Below are positions 38,701 to 49,927 of a DNA stretch of 64,000 nucleotides, in pieces; positions within the stretch are counted from its first letter, which is position 1; each line of letters begins with the position of its first letter. A program made the translations under genes and the position numbers. Origin of the DNA: Capitulum mitella (taxonomy: Eukaryota; Arthropoda; Thecostraca; Pollicipedomorpha; Pollicipedidae); contig CP099839.1 in assembly GCA_030062745.1 (NCBI GenBank), positions 12,377,302-12,441,301 of the forward strand, read 5' to 3'. The notes under the pieces are model-generated. The model saw nothing but the letters and a program-made list of their open reading frames with translations. It did not search any database and was not told where the DNA came from.

Positions 38701-40053
38701 TGTCGCCATTTCAGCGAGCCCTACAACTCTTTACCTGCCACCTCCATTGCTCGTCCAGTCTTCACCTTAAACTCCTTGAAGTCCAATTCAGAGTCGCCAG
38801 AGACGTCAAACTCCTTGAAGATCGAACGGATGGCTGTGCTGTAGAAGTTGAACATGAAGCCAATGCGCTCAAACTCCTCAGCCGAGACCGTGCCGGACAT
38901 GTCGAAGTCCATGATGCTGAACACGGCTCGCGAGTGCCTGTAGATGAACTCTTTCTCCACGCTGTCCTGTGAAAGCAGGTGGGTGGCAGGCCAGGGTCAG
39001 CATCGGTTCGTTTGTTCAGGTCCAGCGAGATGTAAAATTTGTACTTAATTTTGAGCTCACCGGCCTATTTGAATCCCGCACTAAAAGCGGTAAGGGTAAC
39101 ACAGACGACGTCCGCCAAATTTTACCAGGAGCAGCTTGCCATCCTTGCCTTAACAGCTACAAGGATGGCGATGACGAGGTAGAACTCGTCGAAGTCAATC
39201 TCGCCCGATCGGTCGACGTCGAACAGCTCGAACAGGTCGTACAGCTGGCGGCGCTTCAAGTTAGTGCAGCTCCTCAGCCAGGTACAGAAGATGACATCTG
39301 TTGGCGGCCGACGGAAACAGAGCTGGTAAAATCTCATCACGAGGGAAGGCAGAGCCCAGGATAAGTGGATCACGACAGAATCTGTTTTTCTTAGAGCTTT
39401 TCAGATGCCGCTTGTTTATGAGTCGTGGAGGCACCAAAGAGAAAAAAATAGAGTGAAAATGAAAGCAACTGCCCTGAAGAGTTCGGTGGGTGGGCCCAGA
39501 AATGGTTCAACGGCCCAGATCAGGGTGATTTTGGCTTCCTTCTGCATTGCTTACACAACCAGTTCAATTTCTCCGACCAGTTGTGTTGTCTAAATTCACA
39601 TCGTTGATTGTTATTTGTGTCATGTGAGGTATGAGTTATAGTCTTACCTAAATGAGGAAGCGTAGACCATAGAGCATAGAATATAAAACAGCGTTTTAAA
39701 GAGAAAGGCTAAGTAACCCTACGAGCGCATGAACTGCACGTGAATGGCAGTTGCACATTTTGCAGCATTTTGGTGCGTATTCACAATGCACATTGGAACA
39801 TCCCAATAAAAGCGTCCCGAAAGCTATTTTAGGCCTGGCATCATGGTTGATAAAACGCTTCATTAAGGTACATTCAAGGCCGTACATGCTGGTTCATGCA
39901 TTCGATCAATAGTTACTCACCATTAATTGCTGATGTTCCATGGATATCAAGTAAGTTGAACAGTTCCATGCACAGTACTGCTGAACGTGTTGACAACAGT
40001 GAATAGCTTGGATCCAAATGAAGTGATTTAAGCAGAACTGAGTGCACTTCCAT
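35588..40053 (-). CDS. EFCAB9: EFCAB9-like EF-hand protein, complete (4 coding exons)
   Basis: In mammals EFCAB9 is the calcium- and pH-sensing subunit of the sperm flagellar CatSper channel. Coding exons, in gene order: 40053-39921, 39297-39149, 38966-38766, 35764-35588, 219 codons (human 197). It aligns with human EFCAB9 along its length: YSLLSTRSAVLCMELFNLL against YCLLSVRNVKALAEYFHIL, LLDIHGTSAIND against ILDVHGKNTLND, EFIYRHSRAVF against QFMYRHSRPVF, DFKEFKLF against NYQEFKLY. Three EF-hand loops have acidic residues at positions 1 and 9 or 12 as in the canonical pattern: DVDRSGEIDFDE, DFDMSGTVSAEE, DVSGDSELDFKE. The first loop is more canonical than its human counterpart. Intron 2 appears to be GC-AG. 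Intron 3 (3 kb) hosts a dead retrotransposon. A different EF-hand paralogue is possible but less likely. Confidence 0.87.
36573..37269 (-). pseudogene. Decayed non-LTR retrotransposon reverse transcriptase, C-terminal part
   Basis: Three minus-strand frames in succession give fragments of the thumb/C-terminal region of jockey/CR1-like reverse transcriptases. They are FMFIGTR, KSLKVLG with TWEKHI (37269-37087), SHVFRHILYCVNVW (37080-36856) and RVQKTINFAARLVT (36986-36573). Frame changes and the missing catalytic YxDD part show it is dead. It lies in EFCAB9 intron 3 in the same orientation as the gene. Confidence 0.75.
37270..38765. other. EFCAB9 intron 3, dispersed-repeat-like part
   Basis: Contains CTCGAGAACTACCACTCC (about 37468), similar to CTCGAGAACTATACG at about 51556, and AGGTCA-rich words at 37970-38170. 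These look like members of dispersed non-coding repeat families. AATAAATTTTATT occurs near 37782. No exon was seen. Confidence 0.4.
38766..38966 (-). CDS. EFCAB9: EFCAB9-like exon 3
   Basis: Acceptor CTTTCACAG. Encodes DSVEKEFIYRHSRAVF, EF-hands 2 and 3, and ends DFKEFK before donor GTGAAG. If the alternative exon 2 end is used, the acceptor shifts to GGACAG and the exon starts at 38961. Confidence 0.9.
38967..39148 (-). other. EFCAB9 intron 2 with GC donor
   Basis: A 182-nt intron. In the phase that keeps exact length agreement with human EFCAB9, it begins GCAAGG after AAG, a good GC-AG donor context, and ends TTTCACAG. Confidence 0.55.
39149..39297 (-). CDS. EFCAB9: EFCAB9-like exon 2
   Basis: Acceptor GCCAACAG. 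Completes the split aspartate, then VIFCTWLRSCTNLKRRQ through the first EF-hand to ILVAVK. As drawn it ends at AAG before GCAAGG (GC donor). Alternative end 39126 before GTAAAA. Confidence 0.85.
39921..40053 (-). CDS. EFCAB9: EFCAB9-like exon 1
   Basis: Starts ATGGAAGTGCAC (MEVHSVLLKSLHLDPSYSLL), ends in AATG then donor GTGAGT, leaving one base of a split aspartate. The start aligns with the human start residue. GC is lower than in exons 2-4. Confidence 0.87.
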
Positions 40054-40880
40054 ACCAATGTTGCCAACGCTAGAACAGAAGCTCGTCTAAGTTAGGGTTA
40101 TAGTTTCCCACTGATCAATGATAGTTGCATCAAAATCAGCGCCTCAGGGATGGCATTTTTCCATAGCGTATTCGCTTCAAGTGATGCGTGACTAGACACA
40201 CAAAAAAATACGCGACATGAATATGATTTGTCACCAGTGAGACAGGACAGTTTGCGTTGTGAGAAGTCAGAGCTTGGTCTGAGAAATTTACGGCAGCTCT
40301 TGTTTTTGAAAACTATTGAAACTCCGTGAAAATGGAAAGGCTGATGGAATTAAAAGTACCCTAAACCTCGCAGAACTTGTGTCCCTTAACAACTTTCTGT
40401 TAAATGATTCGTCGAACCAGGACACGCTGTATCTGAATAAGCCAAGGTTCGTCAGCAAAGAACTTGACAAAGAATCGATAGAATGTCTAAAGCAAGCCTG
40501 ACACCCGATGCTATCAACTGGACGGCAACGTCAGTTCATCCCGTCTTGTTGAAAATTTGCACTCTTTTTGTCCAGAAGACTTTCATGAAATCTCGCGTTA
40601 CGATGATAGGTTTGTCTCCCGCTGGAAGATTTTTGCTTAGATACTGTCCAGCAAGGAGCAGTGGCTGACCAGGCCTGTACATGCGGCAGCCTGTTTTAAA
40701 ACATTTGCTTAAAGTCATTGACTTTTTAGCTCAGTTCAGTTAACTGATGAATCCCTCCACCGCGTGGATTAATGTTTGATTCCAGCCCTTTTAACAGTAT
40801 ATTAGAAACAGCGATAATCAAGCAGTGCAGCACATACACAATTGCCATGCAGCTAGAACTAGACTGCCTGATGGACATAT
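40054..40880. other. Upstream region of EFCAB9
   Basis: On the minus strand GTTGGCAAC and ATTGG lie within 25 bp upstream of the ATG. Otherwise no feature was recognised. The opposed frames around 40290-40720 are not conserved as far as I can tell. Confidence 0.35.
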
Positions 40881-40881
40881 G

Positions 40882-40922
40882 TATTATATATGTATATATA
40901 TCATATATATCATATATTTATT

Positions 40923-40972
<50 letters not shown>

Positions 40973-40978
40973 TATATG
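40882..40978. repeat. (AT)n-rich microsatellite
   Basis: About 97 bp of AT dinucleotides with CATATAT and TTTATTATAAATTA interruptions. Confidence 0.93.
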
Positions 40979-43900
40979 AATATTTGGACAGGAGTTTTTC
41001 ATTTACGCAGGTCTCGTTGAACGCAAGGGAGTAACGCTCTTTTATATGCTCCTTTCTCGCCTGTTCGATGTTCCGTATTGGGTTTTTCTGTCTCTGGTAG
41101 AGAGACTATTAATTTTCCAGTTCACATAGTATTACATCCACATTTGCTTAACGTTTCTATCTAACTGATCGATTTTCAAAAATGTCATTTTTGTTATGTG
41201 TCTGTCTTCAGCCACTGTGACAGCATGCGATATTGTGATATTTCTTTTTTAGTTCAGACAAGAACATGACGAGATGACACTTTTGAAAATAGATTAAATA
41301 GATATGAAATGTGAAGCAAAAAAATGCAATATTATGAATCTTGGAGAATCAATATTCTGTCTATTACAGACAGAAAAACATCAAACATCAAACGGACATA
41401 AACGGACTAATTTGTCTGAAAAAGATGGCTGATAACATTGCCGGTACATGCTTTTTCTCAAAGAAGTATCTAGTTGCTCCAGAAAACGTAATTAAATAAA
41501 CGTTATTCCACAGTCATCTGCCAACATGACACAATACAAGCTCGTATAGGCCAGTCAATGAACACGAGAGTTCAGTAGTCTGCGTCCCCTCAGGACATCA
41601 CACAGCAGCTGTGACGACCGAACAGTACACACGGGAAACCGTGGGAAATCGTTTTGGGTCCCCACGTGTGAGGATGTTTTAAATATGAGATTAATGCGTA
41701 TCACAGATTGGCTTCTAAGATTATATGCTACGACTTGCGTATGCAGTTCAAAACGCGTTTTTAAGTTGAATATTCCCTTTAAAATAACATTACGATACGG
41801 CAGAAAATGCAACGATGGTAATTTTTTTTATTATCCGTTCTAACACGGAATGTGGTTCCAGTCAGCAGGATATTGGCACGGTGACCACCACGCTAAGTGT
41901 CCAGGCATAAAATACGTTGGAGGAATCTCTCTCCCTCGTAACTTGGAAACTGGCGGAATTTAGCAACTTTTCACGGCGGCCAGCCATTAGCACCAGGATC
42001 CCGCGGCCAGTCGAACTGATCTCGCCCATACGTAACTCTGATCCGCCAATTATCGATAAGCCAGGCCCAATCGGCGCACAGGGCCGATGTGATCTGAATG
42101 AAGAGTTGTGTGCCGCGATGTGACGCCGATTCAGACCGGGACTCATCGACAGCGCGCGGTGTCATCCAAGCCGGCGCCGCTGTCCGGCCGTCACCGGGTG
42201 TGATTTGACGCTGCCCGTCTGTGTGTCACTGCCCGCGGATGGGCGGTGTTATTAGCGGACGGATACGATTGATTAACTGTGGTGCTGGACATGGAAGTTT
42301 TCTGCAATTTGTTTGCCACCGACGTCAAAGCTGTTTTCAAGTACATGCCAGAGAATTATGACACAAGTCAGATGTTCATAACACGTTTTAGTGGTATGTG
42401 TACGAGGAGGCAGAAGCACCCGTTTTAGTAGTTACTTTTCGAAGTTAGTGAAAATCAGACTCTTACCAACGCTCTTACCACAGTGGCCAGATCTGTGGTG
42501 GTTGGCTCCACTCGATAGAGATATCCCCAAAACCAAAGTCGTGAAGTGCATTCCAACGAAACATCACATGTCTTGCTTTATGAACGCCTCCTGTATGCTC
42601 CCCAAGGAATGCACTTCAACATTTTCGCCTGGCTTTTGTAATTGTTCCTCCCATGCACTGATTCTTGTTATCGCTGTTGTATGGGTCTGATCTCTGACTG
42701 TTGTATGGTTGGCCGCGCGTTGAAAGCCACTCCTGCACCCGCTGGGGCCATGAAATAAATCTACGTCCTTCGGTCTCTCGAGCTGTACGGCGGCGCGGTG
42801 TGGGCGCCCTCCCCCCCGCTGCCGGAGCCGGGGAATATTTCCAGCCATCCCGCATTCTCGTATGACGCGACAATCGGCCACCATTGTCAACGAGTGCATG
42901 ATATTGTTGTCGAGAGATGCTCCAGAAAGAATACGTCTGGTCGCCATTGTTGACATGAGATCGGAGACGACAGGCAGTGCGACGCGGGTGGCGTGAGCTC
43001 GGAACGCAGCTCGGCGCGTGTGAACGCTCCAGTGTCACTCCTTTTGCCTCCCGCTGCGCAGCAATTTCAAATGCTCTTTAGTTAGCACAATATGATTTTA
43101 TTTTCCGTTTCCGCTATGTTTCTTGGAACGTAAGTAAAACTTTTGCGATGTGCTTCTGTCGGCGTCAAGCCCTGCGTCCCCTAATGTGGGGGTTATTTTC
43201 CACAAATATTATTGATCACTGACGAAATTTCGCAGACGTTCATTTCATCTAACGAGCAAATTTCTGAAAACGTCGAATTAAAACTGAGCACAAATAAGGT
43301 CACTACGTAGACGCTCGGAGTTAAGAAAAAATCATGGTGATTTAACACGCCTGGAAGAGGTAACGGAGATATGACGTCTGTCCTACGCCAGATTCTGCCC
43401 CCTACCGGAGGTGGGTCGGCCGGGCGTCGCGTCATTCCTATCCGTGCTGGCGAACGGAAAGGGGCGCGTTATGACGTGCCCAGAGCCTCTTGTCACAAAC
43501 ACAGCTCTGCGTCTCATCTTCAGCTCTGAAGATGGACACAGCCAACAGAAATCGTGTTGCTTGACAATGATTGTGAAAACATATTTAAAATGAGTTGAGG
43601 TCGTAGACAGTTAGAACGATGCATACCTAAGAGCCTAAAGGAGGGGCTTGGGCACCATGTCTTCTCCCTTTTGGCCTATGTCCCCGGCAATCAAGCAAAT
43701 CGGTCCCCTCGTCACCGTGCCCGCTGGTGTGACCTATGGTATGACGTCATCGGAGGTATTAAGCGTCTCCCGCGCAGAAATCGACGGTCGCCTTGAAATG
43801 GCCATAAGCAAACTTTCATCATCGTAAGTCATAATTGCTAAAATTGCCGCAGGAAAGTAAGGACAGATGGGTCTGAAGTCCTCAGTTGGTCATTGATAAT

Positions 43901-46900
43901 GTATCCTACTCGTACTACTGTCACTGCATAAGAATATTCCAACAGCATTTCAAAACTGATATTCCTGGAGCATCTAGCATGGTAAGCCAGCTGTCCGCAC
44001 TATGTGGGCAAATGGTGTTCATTGTCACAAGGCCGTTTGCGGGGAAACTAATACCTTCCTCAGAAATGGCTATGTAGGAAGTGTGCTACGCCATGATCAT
44101 ACGCCCTGAAGGAGTCTTCAGTGTCTAAACGTCGCGGTCTGCTGCTCACCAAAGCCGTCAGGCGTGACCTCTTAGACGGCAGCGCCACCGGGACAGCGCC
44201 CTGGCGATCTGGCCTCCTGCCTGTGTCCCGCGAGGGCCACAACAAAGGGGTTTTGTGTTCCCGCCGATGCGCAGTCCCTTGTCCGAATTCAACGGCGTCG
44301 GGCCTTTCAGCGGCGTTTTTACATCTGAATGAGCGCCGTGTGCGGGAGGTTTTGGGTGACAAGTGCGTCGTCGCAGCGGCAGCTGCTGCGCTTTGCAGAA
44401 TCTTTGTGGTCCGTGACAATGGCGGGTGTAATTCCGTCTCGGTGCCCTCCGCAATGAGAGGCACTCGCTCGCGATATCTTTCGTTTTATTGTTCCTCTGT
44501 TATCGTAAAGTTTGCGATGCACACTGCAGACATGCAGTGTGACATGCTGCTCTGTGGGTGACGTCATTTCTCCTGGCGCACTCCACCGTCGTCAGCGGCG
44601 CTCGACACATCACGACGAACATTGGCTCAAGCATGTGGTGATCAAATCACAGGACGAACCTCACACGTTTTATCGCTTTCCTCGACCTCGGGGAAAACGT
44701 TCAGAGAGCATTCATAGGGAGTACCTGGTTCAGCTTTCAATCACGTGAAAATGCTAGCTGTCGCAAAGAAGATCTGAATTCTATAGTACTGAAAGATCTG
44801 TGCGTGAAAATTTTCCATTCGTTACTTACACCTCCATTTTAAAAAAGTCAGCTACGTTCCAGTGATGTTCCTGCTACCTGGTGACAACAGGAAATCGTAC
44901 ACGAAAATGTACAGACACAACAAAAAAAGCGGAAACAGTTGTGAATGGACAACCATTTGAAATGAAAGGTTTCCACTGATATATTTCCTGTGCCCCGGCC
45001 AATGTATATCTGAACCGAAAAGTCGGCTCGTGACAGGCGCGGGGATCGACTCCCAGAGCGTCCAACTGTATTTGACCCGGAATCAGCCGCTCACGCGGAG
45101 GCCGTTTCGCGCGGCTGGGCAGGTTGACAAGATGCTCCAGCGCTACCTCGCTCAGTGTCCGAAGCAAAATGAGGTCAGGATTAGCATAGCAAGGATGCTT
45201 CGGAATCATTTTTATTTTGTTTCTTCCAAAGCGTATTTTCATAGCTTTTGCGTAAATCCCAGAAAGTACATGCCAATAGTAATTGAAAGATATAGCAAGG
45301 AAACTTCACGAATGCTGCGAAGACAAAGTGTTATTTCTGTTGTTTCCAACATGTCCGCTTACCGATAAGCCGAACATTTAATGCTTACGCGAAAGCGAGT
45401 TGTCGCTGTAAAGTATATTTTCCAATGCACACAAGAAAAGAAAGATCTGACGAGTTTTCATATGAATATCGTTCGTAATAGCTTAAAATACGGGTATCAT
45501 CAACGCTCAGCCAAACGTTTCGAAGAAATCGGATAATCACTGCTGCAGTCTCTCACGCTTCACATCCTTCACGGAAGGCTGCGTCCAACACTGGAAGATT
45601 GTTTAAGCGCTCAATGTTTGATCTGCACCAACGGAAACTATAAATCAGGGTGAACCGACTGCCTGCAACTGTGACTTGTTCAAAGCGTATACCGTTAAGA
45701 TGATGCCGTCATTCATGGGTCTCGCTGCATAATGACACTGAATACCGACATGATAGCGAGGTCACGTCTATCAAAGATTTTCGGTCTGCAAACAAAAGGT
45801 CAGAATCGCTGCTGAGAAACTCACGGCGGAGCTCTCTCTGAACATTTATCATTCTAGTTGCAGAACAAGCAGTCAATTGAGCGCTGGGCCCGCTCCCCCA
45901 CACCCCGCTCGGCTGTCCGATCGCGAGCGGCTCTTCTTAGTGGGCTGAACGGCCCACGTCTAGTCCCGCATTAATGATGACAGCGCCCGAGACCGAGCTG
46001 CAAAACACTGATGGCCGCCGCCGGCCAGAGCCGTCCGTGACAGTAATATACGGATGACGGCCGGGGCCTCATTGCATGCAGGCAACGTGCCGATCACTGT
46101 ACGGTGGGCCTCCCGCCGGCCGACGGCAGGGCTTCCTACGTCGGGAACCGTTACCTTCCGTCCCGGGTCCGGGAAGCCCAGACGGAGACGCAAAGTTGCG
46201 TCGTACGGACGCAGGGCCTCCGGGAGGGGGCGGTGGGCTCACTCCGTCGGGACCGTTGCCGTCCATCCCAGATCGACGGACGGCTGCCGGACCTGCGTCG
46301 GAGCCGACGCAGGCGGCCCTGAAGGCGACGATCTCGGACAGGCGCGGCCGGTCCCGGGCGTCGGCGGAGCGCGGCCGTAAACCAGCGGCCAACATCTGGA
46401 TCAATAGTGGCCGGAATATAGTACCCGTATGCCGCAGCCGTTTTCACCTGCCGCGCCGCGAATCGGCAATGATTGGCGAGCGTACACCTGACCAGTGCAG
46501 CCGCTGCCGCCGGCGCGCCGCGGAAGTGATGACTTTCGGCGCGCCGCGGCAGTCGCGCCCCATCAATATGCGGCATCTGTGGCGCGGCGGCGACGCGAGG
46601 TGGCGTCGCGGGTCTGGTCGGGCCGGTCATAGGCAGGTGTCCCCTCCCGGCCCCCGCCGACGCCGGCGGGAGGCCTTGTCGGACAATGGTGCCACCAGTT
46701 CTGTACGGCCCGGCAGGACAGTGGAGGGTGTTGGCGATCATGGGACGGGGCGTTCATGCACAAGCTAGACAAGTGGCTGGGAGGTTTTCGCACGGAGGAG
46801 TCGCCGACGGCAGAGAGCCTCTGCCCAGGGTGACTGCAATTCTAACTCTGCCCTGACCTGAACTGAAACCGACAGTGCCCATCGAGCCGTCCACTAACCG

Positions 46901-48282
46901 CATCGCACAGACAGCGCCGACCCAGACCGCGGAACACGTGACATGGCTTCGGAGCTTTGCTGTTTCTCTCTGAACCGACAGACAGACGGACAGAGTTTCC
47001 GGAAGGCGGCAGTGGACGCCGCGGCCGGACCGCCTGACCTGTCAGCGGACCGACGCTGCGTCCCCCGTGCAGCGGTGATGAAGCGCTGGCAGCGGGCACC
47101 GCTCGTCCGCCAGCGTGACGGGCCCTGTGAACCAGACGACGGTCGTGTCGTCCATCAGCGGTGGGCTGTCAGCCGATCCGAGACTGACGCGCCCGACGTC
47201 ACCTGGGGAATATCTGCAGACGGCGGCGGCGTCCAGGGGATCGCCGGGATGATGAAGGTTACAAATGGCCGGTCGTTGAGAGGCACGCTCTGCGTGCGCC
47301 GCTCGTCACATCAGTTCACTTTATCGATCAGTAGTGCTTCTGATTTAATCAAATCAAATGGGAGCTGTCCAAGATTCAGACATGGTTTTGTCGACTTTCT
47401 GGGTGTCCATCATCGCTTTTCCGCTTTCCGGCAAGATCGGTTCTTCTTTTAAGCGTCATTTGCATGCCGTGAAGGTGACGCCGGTGTTTCTGAAACATTT
47501 GCAGATTGCTTTGAATTAAGTTATTCTGTTAGGTTAATTCTATTAAGTTAATATGAATTAAGTTAATTAAGTTACATATTTCCAAAAACCATGGGTCTGC
47601 CACAGTGGCGCATGTTTCGAATGAATCATGACTGTTTCAAAAAAGGGAAGGCGGAATATTTACACGGCGCATTTCTCTTGTAAACGTACGTTATTTTTCT
47701 CCCTCGCCCAACGTAACAGTCTGAGGTAGTCGGCCCCCGTCTCGGGTGGCCTATATTAGTACTTTCATACTAAAAGTGAACTCGATTGGTATACGGGGAA
47801 AAGGTGTTTTGTGTTCAACGCCCATGGACGACATACCACATTCACAAAAGTTGTCTAGCAAAGATGAAACACGTGCATTTTCTACAAATCGGCCTTCCCC
47901 TGGCGCACGGTACTGCATGCAGTCGGTCAGAGCATGCCAGCACGTGTTTGCGGCGGCGCTGCAGCTCGCTCGAGCTCGGTCGGAGTGGTCGGACCAGTGT
48001 GGCGGCGTCTCCGCCGGGCCGAGATTGGCGCCCTGCAGCCGGCCAGCCTCCAGGTGGCCGGCCGGCACCTGCCGACCCACCTGAGTACCCCTATCTGATG
48101 GGCACGGCGATAACGGCGGCGGCTCGTGCCGTCCCCCCGTCCCCCCTACCCCTGACGGCGGTCAGTCGGCGGCGGCGGGGGGGGGGGGCGACCGCCCGAG
48201 GACGGAGAGGGACGGGCCGAGGCACGAGCGGCGATGCCTGGGGTGTCAGGGACGGACAGCAGCCACGCAGGGACATCCGGGA
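40979..48282. other. Gene-poor stretch with GC-rich blocks
   Basis: No gene recognised. GC- and CpG-rich blocks lie at 41960-42260, 44130-44440 and 45890-47310. Frames there are open on both strands at once. A possible exon-like frame at 45030-45170 is treated under findings. An unusual GTTAA-rich patch lies at 47516-47576. Confidence 0.45.
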
Positions 48283-48348
48283 TGAGATATATATATATAT
48301 ATAGAATAATAGAGAATAATAAGAGAGAGAGAGAGAGAGAGAGAGAGG
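48283..48348. repeat. Adjacent (AT)n and (GA)n microsatellites
   Basis: ATATAT run at 48284-48302, a short ATAATAGAGAATAATA linker, then a GA run at 48321-48347. A G-run lies nearby at about 48177-48188. Confidence 0.92.
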
Positions 48349-49639
48349 AGCTACGAAAAGACATGAGAGGCATGCATTTGGGCTGTGGAGAGACGCCCGG
48401 AAGACACCCCACCCCACTGGAATGTTAGGTACAGAACTTCGTGCTCTGGGAGCACTCAAGAGCAGCCGAAACAATAGATGGATAGCATAGACAACTAAAC
48501 AGTAAGCACCACGGGCACTCAGGAACTGATACCCTGGGACGAAACGCGCGAGACCCTGGATGCAGGCAAGTGAACATACTGAGAATCCAGACGATTGGTG
48601 GTTGGTGATCTGTTGAATTCACAAGGCCCCACGCACGACGCACTGAAAAACATATAGACGGCTGTCAGTATGCCACAATTACGGTGTTGAATGGGAGTAG
48701 TTCTTAAGTCATCCAAAGTATTCTTGTATGCCAGAAACTATGTTTGTTTTGAAGTCGCTATTTCTCTCTGAGATAATGAAACTGATGAGGAAATCTGAGA
48801 TAACAAAATAATGAAGGACTAAGCACTTATCGCTGATGGAAAGTGCCGCACATAAAAGTCAGCTTTTGTGGTCATAATTTTCACCCCAGATTCATGACCT
48901 ATCGCATTGTTTTCAATACAATGCAAGCGTGAGAATCTTACAAATATGAAAGTTGAGAAAATATGTCGTCGCGGGATTTCTTTTTTAATGAGCATTACCT
49001 TGCATCAAATGCAAATACGTTATATTGGGTACAGCCCGGTGGCGTACAGTTCATATCATGTTATTTTCATTTTTACGTCCAAGAAAGCCAACGCCGATGT
49101 TAACGCAATTATGGAAACACCTGGTCGCTTTCTCTAGAACTCTTGAGAAGATATAAATGTTTTTAGTGGCGCCCTTGCGAATGGCGTCCACTGTAGACCA
49201 TTTGTCGACTCGAGTCCGACTGTTTGTGGTCTTGCCGCTGCACGATGAGCTTTTTTGTAGAACACATCATTTTGTATGTGCATATGCCAGAATATAGCAC
49301 ATGACCGTTATCACTGCCAAATCGCTTCTTGCTGGGACTCAGAGCGTTTGACGAAGCTACAAGGAGCTATTTCGTTCATTCTTGTCATTGGATTGTGTCT
49401 AGCAGTAATGAACAGATCGATGGACGAGGAAAGGCGGTCCAGAACACGATTAGTCTGTGTGGACCGGAGCGCCGCAGCCGGCCGGTGATGTCTGCTCTTG
49501 GTTGGTAGTCGGCCGGACGACAGAGCGGTGCCAGGAACGGCAGTCGCCCGAGGCGCGATGATTTTCCGCCGAACCCCCGGCCGCCGGCGTCGGAGGCAGG
49601 TGGCCATCAGTCAAGAGGGGCCGCCGGCCCGGCGGCGCC
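48349..49639. other. Stretch without recognised gene
   Basis: AT-rich to about 49440, then a GC-rich block (49440-49650). No exon was recognised. Confidence 0.45.
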
Positions 49640-49860
49640 GGTCGTCAGGTCCTGCCCACTGACGCTAACCGAGCTAAATTAATCAGACGGCCGCTAACGC
49701 TGATTTCCAAATAATTAATAGACAATGATTTGATTTGCGCTCCGATTAGCCTGTCTTGCGAGGCGATAATTGTCCATAAATCGGCGTGATGGCTGTCCCG
49801 TAGTGATGCGGCATGCCGATAAGTATTAGAGCTCTATTAGCAGCACGAGCGGGCCTATTT
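49640..49860. promoter_or_regulatory. Candidate cis-regulatory cluster
   Basis: Within about 220 bp between two GC-rich blocks there are several homeodomain-type cores (TAATTA, ATTAAT twice, ATTAATAG), GATTAG, an ACAAT Sox-type core and GATAA. The density is striking, but AT-rich words can cluster by chance and no target gene is known here. Confidence 0.25.
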
Positions 49861-49900
49861 TACGGCCGTCCGTCCCGGCTGGAGGTCGGTCCCGAGAGGA

Positions 49901-49927
49901 CCAGGTCTGGTCTGGTCTGGTCTGGTC
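49901..49927. repeat. TCTGG pentamer microsatellite
   Basis: GGTCTGGTCTGGTCTGGTC-type repeat, five units. Confidence 0.9.

Noticed and set aside
43092-43129. ATG followed by a hydrophobic stretch (MILFSVSAMFLG) and a GTAAGT donor, a possible first exon of a secreted protein
   Set aside because: Only 12 codons, and no downstream exon could be linked to it.
43642-43812. 56-codon frame MSSPFWPMSPAIKQIG with good start context
   Set aside because: Short, no homology recognised, and no splice or promoter evidence.
46076-46768. 230-codon plus-strand frame and 196-codon minus-strand frame over the same DNA
   Set aside because: Mutually overlapping frames in a CpG-rich block are expected by chance; neither has a recognisable domain.
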